Below are positions 1 to 12,432 of a stretch of DNA of 64,000 nucleotides, piece by piece (within the stretch, counting starts at the first letter, position 1; each line of letters opens with the position of its first letter). The notes under the pieces were generated by a model. The model was not told the origin of the DNA. It saw nothing but the letters and a program-made list of their open reading frames with translations, and did no database searches. Origin of the DNA: Sclerodactyla briareus (taxonomy: Eukaryota > Echinodermata > Holothuroidea > Dendrochirotida > Sclerodactylidae); the NCBI GenBank assembly GCA_026419785.1, contig JAODTK010004843.1, positions 1 through 64,000 on the forward strand, written 5' to 3'. A program made the position numbers and the translations under genes.

Positions 1-931
1 GAACACGGTCTACACCAAGAGCAAGTAGGGTTCTGAGTCCCCATAAAATGCTACACACCAAATGTCAACCTCATAAGACCAACCATTCTAGAAACTTGTT
101 CATTGTGTACTTCTATTCTTCTATATCTGGCTTTCACTGGTGGAAATTACTAGGCTTTTATGATTTATTTTTCGGAAAATTTCTGTCAAGAAATCTTGAT
201 CAAAACCACCAATAGGATTCATGTACTATTCAGTATCCGATCCATGCATCTAGCGTCGAGTTTATCGGGCTACAGCTGAATTTTGCCGCGAAATATTGAA
301 TCGACACCTGAATCCCATTTTTTATTGAAATGGCACGGTCTAAACAAGAGACAATAGGGTTTCGTAGTACCCATAAAAATGCTACACACCAAATTTCAAC
401 CTCATAGAACAACCATTCTAGACTATCGGTTCATGAGAATTTTCATACTTTGACCTCTGTGACCTCAGATTACCTTACCTTTGACCTGACCCGAGACAAC
501 AGTGGTTTCAAGTACCATCTGGGGATCACTACCACGTTATGAGCGTCATCCATCCATGGGGTCAAGTTATCTTATTTTTCACAAATTCTCATTTTTCACA
601 TAATTCCCAGACCTGACCGAAAAACATAGGGTGGCCTGTACCCCCCCCCATAAAAAGGCATACACCGGATTTCAACTTGATCTGACCACAATTCTGGACT
701 TATCGTGTTACAAGGTCCAGACTGACCTTCTGGTGAACTGACCGGACCCAAAACAAGAGTTCATGTACTCAAACATGGGGAAACACATACCAAGTATGAG
801 CGTCACTATCCAGGTGGGCGTCGAGTTATGGGGGCGTTAACAAGCCAAAATTGGCCCAAATTATTGACTTTTCACAAATTTCTAAAAGTCACCCCGACCA
901 TACCAAAAACAATGGGGTTCCTGTACTCCCC
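1..931 (+). repeat. Family A dispersed/tandem repeat (about 330-bp unit)
   Basis: About three diverged units are present. The recurring landmarks are GACCTGACCCCAAAACAATA, TACTCATCATGGGGAACACA, GTATGAGCTTCATCCATCCA, a ten-base TTGGCCAAAA block, GGTTCCTGTACTCCCCATAA, AAGCTACACACCAAATTTCA and ACCATTCTGGACTTATCGTG. The same series recurs in both orientations throughout the window. No protein is encoded. Confidence 0.8.
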
Positions 932-1436
932 TAGTCTATGTATAGAGGACTGTGTCTTTCAATCGCCGTGGCTTTCTCGTATTACACCCTCCAGTGTTTT
1001 AGATATGCATCAGGGGTGTAGCTCTCACAGTCAGTCTAATTGAACTCTTCGGTCTCATGAGTGAAGCGGCCAAAACGGATTATCAGCGTTGTCAATGGTA
1101 AGTGTATTAACGCCCGCCAGTACCTACACGCAGGCCGCGTGAGATCGTAGTTAATTATTAAATTGCTCCTGTACGATCATGCGTAGTGACAAGTACAATG
1201 CCGTACGCGAGACGACATAATGGTTTGAAAGTGTATAATAAGGCGCTAATTGAAGGCGATCAGTAAGCACCTCGCGTGTCTTTCGATATCTACCGTATGA
1301 AAGCCTTTGACAGTCTTACAGACTCGAGTCGCGGTCACGTCCGGCCGTAGGTGGAGTAGTTCTAGTAGTAGCTATAGCCTAAAACCTTCGATGTTTGCCG
1401 ATTGCAAGTGATTCGCGAGTCTTGAGCTAAGACTAG
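932..1436. other. CpG-rich segment of foreign composition inserted in a family A repeat
   Basis: The family A text breaks off at CTGTACTCCCC and resumes at CTCCCCATAAGAGAGC around 1437. The roughly 500 bases between them, especially 1050-1400, carry about 35 CpG dinucleotides and look compositionally random, unlike the CpG-poor DNA around them. The borders are CTAGTCTATG on the left and AAGACTAGTC on the right, a short inverted match. No coding capacity is seen. Confidence 0.45.
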
Positions 1437-1725
1437 TCCTCCCCATAAGAGAGCTAAACACCAAATGTGAACCCGATCAGACAACCTTCTGGACTTACCA
1501 TGCTTCAAAGGTTTCAGACTTTGACCTTGGTGGCTCTGACCTGACCCCAAAAACAATAGGGTTCATGACTCACCATGGGGAAAAAACACATAACGAGTAT
1601 GAGCGTCATCATCCAGGGGGTAAGTTATTGTGTTCACAGCAGCGTTATACACACATACACACACTCACTGTCATGAATGCCCATAGTTCCTCCGACTTTG
1701 TCAAGGATAAAAAAATAGTGTATAT
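1437..1725 (+). repeat. Family A repeat, 3' portion with CA-rich end
   Basis: The interrupted copy continues with AGAGAGCTAAACACCAAATG and ends in a CACACATACACACAC stretch followed by CTGTCATGAATGC. The same CA-rich, GTCATGA-containing end closes the copies near 17.4, 18.1, 21.4 and 45.1 kb, so it seems to be the true 3' terminus of the element. Confidence 0.7.
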
Positions 1726-2454
1726 CAAGCTACACTTTCCTCGGCTAAACAGAATGGTGAATATGAACTTGATAGTGTTGAGCTGCTCAAACATTATGGG
1801 AGGATCCCCAACAGATCAGTAGCCATTGACACAGGAATCGTTGTGTGAGGGAGGGGGGGCGAATCTTAAATCCTCTTACAGATATGGGTGAAGGGTCTGA
1901 GTGAAGTGGTATCACTGCGGATTTGGAAATTTTCAGGTAGCAGTAGATAACGAGAAAGATAATTCCTCCTTTCCGTTAATTGCAATGATTCCCCCAAACT
2001 AGTGAATTCCCTAAAATCAGTGCCCCCCACCCCCCCCCCCCCCATGGTGTACCGATGCAACCAGATGGCCACATGTATAACCATTCCCTTCCGATGAACT
2101 GCAAGGAATGCCCCATCGTTCGCTCCCCACCTGATAAACCCAGACATGCCCAGCTGTAATTGGTCCAGGACCATTTTAAATGTGCCATCTATGTAGAAAC
2201 TGAAATAGACAGGAAATTAGTTAAAAACCTGGGCGCTGATACTGTTTCCAGGGTGTTGTACTTTCCTATGCATGAAATAGGGTTGCAGCAGGTCATGCCC
2301 AAGAAGAGAAAAATTTCACAGGACTGTTGCAGCACACTACGTTCCTTGAAACGTTCTATAAACCATTCTCAATACAGGTAATTCAGATGACCTACTTCTG
2401 AGAGCTGAACAGACTGGTTTTACCGGCTCACCTCAGGTTCACACAACGGGGTAT
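1726..2454. other. Unclassified, with a poly-C tract
   Basis: There is no recognisable gene. A run of about 15-18 C lies at 2027-2044. Short open frames here lack domain features. Confidence 0.4.
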
Positions 2455-3200
2455 TTATGTCTTTCATGATCCTTGGTCTACCAAAAGCAATAGGTTCTTG
2501 TAATACTCATAAGAACGCTTGCATACCATATTTCAACAATGATTAGACCAAGCATCCTAGACTCCATATGCTAACAGGGTTCGGACTTCGGTTCATGTGA
2601 CCCTGACCCCCAAGACTAGGGCTCATGTATAATCATGGAGAACCCATGCAATACCCAGACCAGAAGCAAGAGGCTAGTGATTACCTTTGACTGACTCCCG
2701 AAAATTGTGGATTACAAAATGATAATACTGGGGGATTACTTAGAGATACTTTCAAGCAAGAATAACAGCGACTTTGACTCTCCTAAGGCCAGATGACCGC
2801 TGCCTGACCCCAAACACCAATACGGCCATGTACTCAAGATACCCACATACTGAGCATTTGAGATTGAGTAATTGTGTTACCAATCCGAATTGGTCACAGT
2901 GTATGAAAAATCAAAGTTTTCCCAAAATTGCTAATCTCTCCTCAAAAATGATCCCCAGTCTACACCAAACATTTATGCGGTTATCGTACTTCCCCATAAG
3001 ACAGCTGCATACCAATTTCAACCTGATCAAATCAGGCATTCGGGACTCATCATGGATAAAAAGATTTTCAGCCTTTGACTCTCTTGCCCTTGACCTGACC
3101 CCAAAACAATAGGGATCTCTGTACTCTTATGGTACCCTTATAATACGTATGAGTTATCCATTCTAGGGACAGAATGGAATTAATCGTGTTAAGAGCCAGA
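2455..3200 (+). repeat. Family A repeat, about two units
   Basis: Landmarks such as CTGACCCCAAACACCAATAC, CCCCATAAGACAGCTGCATA and TTGACCTGACCCCAAAACAA are visible. Confidence 0.75.
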
Positions 3201-4410
3201 TAACAATGAACCATTTGTACAGGGGGGTGATATATGACCATTGCGTCTTCCCTCCAATTTTTCTATTTTGAATCAATAGATAGAGGGACAAAAATCACAT
3301 TTTTATACAGAAATAATGCTCCTGTTGAAAATTAGGCTGTGTGTAGGGGTCATGGTGGCCAATAAGTGGCAAGTTAAAAAGATATTTTGTCCCTAAATAT
3401 CTTGTTGCGCCCTCGATATTAAGCCTCTTTGTCTTATCTTTATGAATATATTGGGAAGGTTGTTCTAAAAATTGTCATTCTCTGACCTGACCCCAAAGCA
3501 ATAAGGATCATGTCCTCATTATTGAGAACCCATATACCAATATGATCTTCATCCCTTCAGATGGGGTCCAAGTTATCCTGTTACAAGGCTAGGCACCACA
3601 CACACACACCACCCACACTGTCTCGACCTGCATAGATATTAGTTCCTCTGATTATAAAAAAATCGTTCACAGATGTGTATTGTGTAAGTACACCTCTTTG
3701 TTGTTGCATAAAACCATTTCCACACAGCCAGAGTGGGAAATTCCCATTTCTTTGGCTACAACTCCTACTCTCCTTTATATCCTCAAATTTTTCGTTCATG
3801 TGTCTAGGACACCTTCCTACTATTTTAGTTCAACCATAAAAACTTAGAACTAGATCAACATTCTGCGGACTAACCCTCGAATAGTTTGCACCCACGCTAT
3901 CACTACCTACAAAGATCGTTGTTTGAGTACTCTAATCAGAAACCATGTAAAAAGCTTCACACATTATCATGTACCACACTAGACGTACCTACGTCTTACG
4001 ACTGCATCAACCACAGGCCAGCTGATAGTACCCATCTGTACACGCTGCATGTACTACACAGCGAGCAGGACGTTTTGAAAGCCGAAGGGATCGCTTGGTT
4101 TCGGCCGCACCAAGTCTGAGTTATTTTTTGCACTCACAAGGAATAGCCTAGTGTTATTTTGGGCAATTGAACCTTGAAATTAAACACCTCAGATCTATGT
4201 CACAAAACACATAGTACCAATGAAACTCAAGATTTGAGGCCAGTCGTATTACCCAATTATTCATAAGTTTCACAATAAAATTGCAACTGAGCATACTGAT
4301 ATTGAATAATACTATAGGGGGAATACATGTATATATCTCATCACGGTTATAGGGGTATATCAGAAGAGGTTAGAGGCACACAAGGTACAAAGGAACAAAG
4401 TATGACCATG
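3201..4410. other. Mostly unclassified; family A fragment at 3480-3615
   Basis: A family A 3' piece is visible (CTGACCTGACCCCAAAGCAA, then a CACACAC end near 3600). The rest shows no gene and no recognised repeat. Confidence 0.4.
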
Positions 4411-4640
4411 GCGGTGGGAGGCGGGGGGGGGGGGGGGGGTTCGGGGGTCCGGGCTCCGGTGGAGCCCTCTCACATAACTCGTTTAGGCCCACACAGGAAT
4501 CGCTCATTACAACTGCTTTTGCCCTCTATTATTTATATTATCATTCATTCATTCATTCATTCATTCTTATTCATTTAATTTATTCAAATTCATTTATTTA
4601 TTCCTTCATTTATTTACCACCATTGGAATCATAATTGCTT
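4411..4640. repeat. Low complexity: poly-G tract and (ATTC)n microsatellite
   Basis: A run of about 18 G lies at 4421-4439. It is followed by tandem ATTC/TTCA units at about 4536-4570 that decay into ATTTATTC-type repeats to 4615. Confidence 0.8.
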
Positions 4641-5984
4641 TTCTTCCGATTCTCAGTAAATACTCAATTAATTTACCATTTAGAGGTTGTGGTGTGGTTA
4701 TAACTTGTGGAAGGAACCATAAATAAGTATAAGTCTGGACCCCAAACTAAACTTTATACACTCATTGGCTGTGGATATTATACATTGCACCAACCAGCTA
4801 ACTGATTCTCCACCCTGTTTTGTTTCACAACGATCCATAGTTCTCTACCTTAGCTCCATGTGTCTTGAAGAAATACCCTTGTAGTCACCTGTTGCTAGAT
4901 CAACAGCATTTTTTTTTTCTTTTATTGTCATCTTTAACGAGGGTAGCCCTATCAGTGCCGAAGCACTGCTTTCCATAGAGGCCAAATGACTGTGCTCCAT
5001 AAAATAGGTGACAGGGGGAAGGCCAAAGGTTGGTGACAATATATTCTATACCCTATGTTTCATTACTAGGGCTGTATATGGTGGTTAGGTGAACTTTCAA
5101 ATCACAAATTTTCACATCACAAATATGGTTCCGCTGTACACTCACCTGTAGGCTATCCACATAATAACACTGCGACATTCAACCAACAAGACCAGATAAA
5201 CAAGAAGAAAGCCAGAGGGATTGATTTGGTGACTCCAGTACGTTATACGGAATTTTAGACTTGGATCAGCTTGTATTCAAGGATACCCTAAATGGAAGGC
5301 CTTGGTGTTATTGCCAGTGCAAAACATAGACCTGAGGCCCCACAATAACCATAGATTTTATAGCATCAGCCACATACCAACTTTAAAATAGATGACCAAA
5401 TCAACTTGTCAAGCGACAAACATAAATGTCACTGGTTATAACTTGGTCGATCAGCTAATACTACAATGTTAGTAGAACATAGCCCCTCCCAATTGTCTGA
5501 TTTAGATGGTTTGACTAACTATATATATATATATTTATATATATATATCTAACCATATATAGGCTGTTTATTGTATGGATCCCATTGCATCACAAGCGTC
5601 GTCTGCGCGAGTACAAAATAATGGGGCAAGCATATTGCAGAGTTGCCCAAACGACCACATATCACCAATCCTCACCAATCTCCACTGGATTCACTGCGAG
5701 ATGCGCATGACCTTTCGGTCCTGACTTTTTCAAGTGCCTGCAGACATGACAAACTCCCTCCAGGAGCTTTGGATGACCCTTTCCTACAGCGCAACAATAT
5801 TTCCTCCTTTGGTGGGATTTCAAGTCACCACTGAAAACCCTCTTCTACAGACAACCTTATGTTTTTACTTCATTTGTTTTGTGTTTTGTGTGAAGCACAT
5901 TGAACTTTTTGGATTTTGCGCTACATAAACATTGGTGTACTAAATAATAATATATTCAGTATCTGTGCACCAAGTAAAGCCAAC
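4641..5984. other. Unclassified; AT microsatellite at 5519-5551
   Basis: There is no recognised gene. An (AT)n tract with two ATATTT interruptions lies at 5519-5551. Confidence 0.4.
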
Positions 5985-6420
5985 TTCTTTGTCCACCCCG
6001 AGAAAGTTCGGAAGACACTAATCCAATCGCTTTGTTAACACTCTAGCTCGGCAACGCGTGGTCTGATTTACTTGAAATTTGGCACCCATGTTTTTCTCAA
6101 AAATCTAGAGCAAGTCCTGAAAATTATCATCGCACACTGCTCGGTGGTAGTCATCTGAATTTTCAACAAAACTCATTTCATTATTACCGTCAATGAAATT
6201 ATAATTATATTGTCAGAGGTCGAGAACGCACTGGCATAAGCATGCAAGAACAGTGTGCAGAACTTTTGAAACCTTCATGCAAAAACTACACTCCTACTAG
6301 CACAAACTCCGGGATTTCCCCCATACTCATCAACAATGACTCCGAATGATTAGATGGTTGGTTTCATTCTTGAAGAGAGGTGACAGTTTGAGAATAAATT
6401 TTCCACGCTAATCGCAAGAA
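5985..6420 (+). repeat. Family F dispersed repeat, copy 1
   Basis: This region shares an ordered set of blocks with 8360-8660 and 50380-50690: GTCAGAGGTC, ACAGTGTGCAGAAC, TTTTGAAACC, CATACTCATCAACAA, a block resembling GATTAGATGGTTG, and GAAGAGAGGTGACAG. Confidence 0.55.
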
Positions 6421-7089
6421 TTTGTGCGTTCCGGAAGATGGCAATTTCTCAAGAACAACAATCCAATGGAACCCCTCTTTGTGGCTATTTAGAACTTTTT
6501 GGCACACTAATTTTTCACAGATTTGCTCGTTTCGGAACACGATGTCGTTTGCGGACCACTCTCTGTTCTTTTTGCCCGATGTTACTCCACGCAACCCTTT
6601 TGTATTTTTTTCATGCTTTTTCAGCACATTTTATTCCGTTTCAAACAGGATGCTCATGTGAGACCAACTTAGTATCGACCCCCATGGGATCGGACCCACG
6701 GCGATTCTGATTTTTCTGCAAAACTGCTATTCTTGCAAACTTGTGTTTTGAAGCATTGGGATCCTCTTGGGTTACTTCTTTTATCCCTTAGGGCACCACA
6801 TTGGTGCCATTTTTTTTAAATTCTTACACACAATTTTTACTATTTTGCACGGTATGAACATGGCAGTTTGTTTCGAGACTAACTTTTGTTTTTGGCCCAT
6901 TCTGACTTTTTGGGTAATGACATTCATTGCAAATTTAGGCATTTCAATATATAGTGTCGCCCCTAAAAAGAGGGGATATACACTTTGGCCAGTTTCACCC
7001 CCTCCAGCCCGATGCTGTATTATGCAAAGCACTTACCACTGGCAAACTATAGTGCACCTCACTCTAGTATGATTGTAGCTTCTGCTATT
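6421..7089. other. Unclassified
   Basis: Open frames of 80-100 codons overlap on both strands here but show no domain, splice logic or recognisable similarity. I treat them as chance. Confidence 0.35.
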
Positions 7090-8175
7090 ATTACCTGATA
7101 ATCAGCAAACGCACTTTAACCTTGTCAGATGAGATTGAACCAGGAAGCCGAAAGCGATTAGTGATTCCTGACTCGTTTGAACACCTAAAGCTAGACACAA
7201 AGGACAAAGGGAGATTGCAACAGCTCATTATGGGCAACAAAACATCTGACAAATTTCCCCTTTTATCCCAACCATTTACTCCTATACTCTTGATAAGAAA
7301 GCTCACCACTGAAATTTCAGGATTTCATATTTTGACCTCAGATGACCTCCTGACCTGAACCCACAACACTAGGGCTCATGTACTCATGGGTGGGGAACAC
7401 ACATACCTGTATGGGCTCATCAAATCTTAGTGAAGACCGAATTGGCAAAATACGACACCACCCCTGAACTAAACCAAAAACAGAGTTCCTGTACTCCAAT
7501 AAGAAAGCTACACACCAAATTCAACCTGATCAGACCGACCAAAATTCTGGACTTGTGGTTACAAGGTTTTCACACGGTGACCTTTGGTGACCAGACACGA
7601 CCTGGACTTGACCCAAAATAGGTTCATGTACTCATATGGGAAACACAATACCAAGTCTGAACTTGATCCACCAAGTGGGGGCAAGTTATGGTGTAGTAAC
7701 AAGCGAAAAGTTGCCCAATGATCATTTTTACCATTTTCCGAATTGTTCCTGAATCGGACCCCGAATTACACCATAACCAATAGGGTTCCTGACTCGCTCA
7801 TAAGAAAGGGCATACCGCGTTTCAACCTGATTGGACCAGCATTCTGGACTTATCGGTTAACAAGATTTCCAAACCTCTATTGCCTAGAGAGACTTTGACC
7901 TGACTCCACACCATCAATAGGGATCATGTACTCATACGGGGAACCCATAAGCCAAGTATGAATTTGATCCATCAAAGGAGGGCAAAGTAATCGTGTTAAT
8001 TGCTAAAATGGGAAAACTTATCAATTTTTTCCCAATTTCCAAATTTTTCCCCGAATCTGACGCCGAATTACACACAATAAATAGGGTTCCTGTACTCCTC
8101 ATAAGAAAACTGCATACCGAGTTTCAACCCAATCGGACCGGGCATTCTGGGCTTTCTGGGCTTATCATTGTCTAA
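7090..8175 (+). repeat. Family A repeat, about three units
   Basis: Repeated landmarks are CCTGTACTCCAATAAGAAAG, CATACCGCGTTTCAACCTGA, ATTCTGGACTTATCGGTTAA and GGGTTCCTGTACTCCTCATA. The copies are diverged and contain many small indels. Confidence 0.75.
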
Positions 8176-8189
8176 TCAAAGACATTTAT

Positions 8190-8665
8190 CATTCTCACGA
8201 AGAATGTTGGTAGTACCCTGAACAGCTAGGGTTGCCACATATGGTGCTCACTACCATTTACAGGTCACATGACTACATGGGTAGCATGGAACAATCGAGG
8301 AGTCACGCACTGTCCAACAGCACTGTATGCATATGGGGCTTCAAATAAGCAGTTCGGCGTTACAGTTATTGAGATGATAAGATATTGTGTCAAAGGTCAT
8401 AGGGGAATGACCGCAGTTCGACATCGAACGTACAGTGTGCAGAACAATCTTTCGAAACTCCCCTGCCGAAAATTACGAATCCTGCCATCACTAAACTTTA
8501 CAGATTTCTCGCCATACTTATCAACAACAAAATCCGAAAACATGGGATGAACTGGTTGCGTTTTCAAATAGTGGTGACAGTTTAAAATAAGCCGTACCGA
8601 TATGTCTATGGGTGCGATCTACCCAATCTTGTTATTTCCCCCTAACTGTTCTGTGGTGAGCACGC
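8190..8665 (+). repeat. Family F dispersed repeat, copy 2
   Basis: This copy shows AAAGGTCATAGGGGAATGAC, CAGTTCGACATCGAACGTAC, TGCAGAACAATCTTTCGAAA and TGGGATGAACTGGTTGCGTT, in the same order as the copy at 50.4 kb. Confidence 0.6.
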
Positions 8666-8901
8666 GCACAATCAGACTTAAGAACCGGCTTATTGGTTTC
8701 ACACCACTGACTGAACAGTACTATACAGCAGAAGAGTTCATCCACATAGTGCTTTGGCTTGTGAATACCGTATAATCTGTACTAGAAGCCCCCCATTCAT
8801 ATAAGCACCCCTCCCCCTTTTTGGGGCCGTCCAATGACGATTAGGAGCCATATTTCACCAAGTAACAATGAATAAATCAGCCTTGAACAGGCTGTTACTA
8901 T

Positions 8902-11065
8902 GGCGTGAGAAAAGGAATATATTATCAGGAAGAAATATATAATATCTATTGCTAAAATATATGCAATCAGAAATATTTCTTCGATTGTGTGAAATCTGCA
9001 TTCACAGGGAAATATTGGTTCCCTCCAAAATATGTTTTTCGGAAGCACAAATATTTTCGATGGAAAAATTGTTCGTACAAGAAATAAGTTTTCCGCGATG
9101 ACAAAATATATGTAGATATATTTCGTTCCAAGTTACAACAATTAATTGTTCGCATCAAAATATATGTTAGCAACGAAAATTTGTGGCTGAAATATATTAG
9201 CTAGAAAAAAAATTCTCTGTTGGCAAACTTACTTTATGTTTTCCAGTGAAATAATATGTACAAGGAAAATAAATATATTGTTCTACAACAATGGGTTTTG
9301 TCAATCAAAAATATATTTCACATTGCAATATTGTCCGATGACAAGACCTTTTTCCGAACAGCGATATGTAGTACTACGAAAAAAAATGTTAACAACCAAA
9401 AACAGATTTGGCTACAACTAGTTGTTGGCAACAGAAACCTACATTTGGCTGTCAAAAATATGTTTGCAACGAAAAAAATATATATTATCCACGTAGTCTC
9501 CATGGACAAGCCATTGCCTTCTATTGTCCAGAGTCGTGAGCCGTGAAATGCACGTGAATCTACAGTTACTGTACTGAGGGTACCTGCGTGGCCTTCCGTC
9601 AACCTGCAACCCCGGCTTTCCACTTTTCGTCTAAATGGCTACCGATTTCCAGGCTGATATAGGAAAAACTGATTATTAAGGAATAGCATCTCAACGGGAC
9701 TTTTTTTATGTGGTTTCTCTATGATGGAAAGCATGCTTGGTAGAAATCGAGGTGTCCAGAAAAACGAATGAAATGCAATCGCGAGTGATTCCATTCCTTG
9801 AGTTTTCGTCGTAAATTGTTGAAGTGGAACACCATGACCGGAGGCTGCTCGCGTAATTTTTTTTCTCAGGATAATTGGTCACCAGGGCTTATAGAATTTC
9901 ACGTTTAGAGGATATATTGAAATTGATATTTCCGACATTATGACTATTTCACCATCACCATGCTTTCAACGGCACCTAGAAACTGGCGGCAACGAACCGG
10001 CAAGAACTTTAAGCCATGATACTTACTCCATTCTACTTGATTCCGAGGCACATGTGCAATTCATGATCACCAGTTTTGCCATGCTGATTGTTACCACTAC
10101 AACTACAAGACTAAGCAACTACTAATTTGTACGTCGGTTCGAATAATTAAATTCTTGGATAATAATGGACTCAGTACGCAATCAGTTGGAGAGGCTGTCC
10201 AACTTGAATGAGTCGGCCATTAGGACGGGAGGATTGCACCTGTCTTCACCGGCACCTAGGCCGAATGCTCCCCCTAACACTCTCATTCACAGTGTCCCCA
10301 AACTCACCTGTTACTGTGCTATAAATACTAGGCCAATTGGGATTCAGCAGGAGCTGTCATCCCTGTCCGTCGTCGCGAGATCGGGGGATAGGACTGCTAT
10401 TTGTCACCCAGGGATCAGTGGTCCCAGTTCAGGCCAGTTACTACAAGGCCTAGTAGTAGAGAGATGCCGCGACAACAATCACTTCATATTCATTGATGGT
10501 TTCTGGTGGTATTTTTCGCTTACGCGTGGTGCAATGCAGCATGCGTGCTGCACGCCAGAATGGGAACTATGAATCACTGAAACGCTGACTAAGACTACGT
10601 TGATAATATATATTTTTTCCGTTGTAATATAATGATGGCATGGCAAACAAATTTCCGTTGCCAACATATATTTTGTTGCAAACATATCAGGGTTTCAAAG
10701 ACTACGTTAAGAATATTTTTTAACGGTAATAACATATAATTGTTAAATAGCAAATCAATTCATTGCAAAAAAATATTTTGTTGGCACATGTTAGTGTTGC
10801 ACACACTTATTGGTATGCACATGTAAATATATCTACATCTATTCGATCATTGGGAAACTTATTTCTTTTATTAATACTTTCTCCTCGAAAACATTTTGTG
10901 CTTCTGGAATTTTTTTTCGAGGGGAATCTTTCATCAACAATCAGAAACTATATCTTGATTTGGCAAATGAATATTTCTGAAATAGGGATGAAATTTCTCC
11001 CATCGCAGAAATTAACAATAGATAATATATACTTCTTCGCTGATAAATTAGAGTCCCTTTTCTCG
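8902..11065. mobile_element. Inverted-repeat-bounded element with ~0.5-kb AT-rich arms
   Basis: The left arm (about 8902-9500) reappears in reverse complement at about 10590-11065. Matching anchors include GAGAAAAGG with an ATATTATC block at the outer ends, AAGAAATATATAATATCTAT, GAAGCACAAATATTTTCGA, AAGAAATAAGTTTTCC, ATGTAGATATATTT, TATGTTAGCAACG, and at the inner ends a 14-base ATATATATTATC-type block followed by CGTAGTC. The arms are diverged (by eye roughly 70-80%). They are built from recurrent AAATATAT/ATATATTT words and enclose a 1.1-kb core of normal composition with a 135-codon open frame. No transposase motif is visible, so the class is unknown. Confidence 0.7.
10165..10572 (+). CDS. 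Unrecognised 135-codon open frame in the core of the inverted-repeat element
   Basis: It starts MDSVRNQLERLSNLNESAIR and ends HACCTPEWEL. It is the longest forward frame in the core between the two arms and has no domain I recognise. It contains no DDE, helicase, integrase or zinc-finger signature. The start has no strong context (AATAATGG) and no intron evidence. It may be chance or the remnant of an element protein. Confidence 0.2.
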   Translation: MDSVRNQLERLSNLNESAIRTGGLHLSSPAPRPNAPPNTLIHSVPKLTCYCAINTRPIGIQQELSSLSVVARSGDRTAICHPGISGPSSGQLLQGLVVERCRDNNHFIFIDGFWWYFSLTRGAMQHACCTPEWEL

Positions 11066-11081
11066 TGCTGCCAACGTCACA

Positions 11082-12432
11082 AAATGGTATCGTATTGGGA
11101 AGTAGCTAACCAGGGTAGTATAGGGAATTTCGGTATACCTATTCACCGCAAAATTTTGGCCTCAGAAAATACCCTCAAATGATTCGCCCCCCTCTTTGAA
11201 AAGTTACGCCCCCCGGGCTTTATTACAGATTATAACGTATGACTGTTGGCACAGTTCAACCTCAAGGTGGCTTGAACCCACCCTCCCAGCTGCAAGTGTC
11301 TGAAGCAAAGTTGAACAGAACCAGAATTTACGTTTGCCGGGTAAGTTTCTACAATCAGCTAGGAAGGCCTCCTTGGGATGTGAACCACTAACAAATCAAC
11401 ACTAACAAACTGACCAAAAATTAATTATCCTTGCCTTAGCCTACTGACTGCAGGCATATTGACCTATCGAGGGAGGAATGGTGGTCTTGTGGCGCATCCA
11501 CCACCAGACATCCTTGGCTGATGCTCCAGTCTATAGCTTCAGTCTAACAATACTGCAGTACTATGAGCAGTTGAAATCAGTGGCATCACAACGTTGTCCT
11601 TAGAAGTCAAGACTCAAGAGACCTTGATGTGCACCCCACTCTCCAACCCAGAGGCTGCTAGAGAGGATCCCATCACTGCTAGAGAAACTGAGGTGAAGAA
11701 GGGGTGGTAGCTATTACTACTACTACTTCTGTGGCCATGGGCCGGTAATTGCTAACAAGTGTTATTAGCTCACCCCTTCATAATGTTTGACCCTTCCATT
11801 TGGCACCCCCTAGGCTGTGTAGAGGGTTCAGCTTCCTGTCCCTGACCCCCCTTATGTACCAACTGGCAGAAACATTCACTGTGATTGTGTTTTACACTCC
11901 TTTGTGGTAACAGAATATATGAAACAACCATCCCATCTATTTCCATGAATGTAAGCTTCACATGTCTGTGCACACAAGATCACATAATGCCTAACTTAAA
12001 ATCAACAAATATGGACTATATATGCTCCAACTGTTTTTGAATTAGGTAATATTTAAGTAAGAGTGGCCACATTGCTCACCTTTGGTTGAAATATTTTTGA
12101 GTGGCTACCTACATTGGGACACGTGACTGTAGAGCTATTTTTTCTCATAGGAATTCTTGCAGCCGGAACGTTCAAAATTTCTGGGTGTTTGTTTGTTGTT
12201 TGGTCCTTCCTGCGTCAAAAGGAATACCATAAAAAGGTAACTCTTCAGAAAAAATAGTCTGAAAGTTTGTTTTTGATACCCGGATAATCTGTATAAACGT
12301 TCCGGGGGGCGTTATAATTTTCAAAGGGGGGTGGATTATTTGAGAGCAAAATATAAATTTGCTGTATAGGTTCCAAATTGCCTATACTACACGGTGGTTA
12401 GCTACTCCCCAACTCCTATACATTTGTGTACA
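11082..12432. mobile_element. Second inverted-repeat pair, ~1.35 kb overall with ~140-bp arms
   Basis: The segment 11082-11220 is matched in reverse complement by about 12295-12432. Shared blocks, outer to inner, are GTATxGxxTTGGGxAGTAGC, TAACCA, GTAGTATAGG, AATTT, CTCAAATxATxCxCCCCCCT, TTTGAAAA and ACGCCCCCC. The enclosed ~1.07 kb has no long open frame. This is the layout of a non-autonomous DNA transposon with long terminal inverted repeats, directly abutting the larger inverted-repeat element. Confidence 0.7.
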
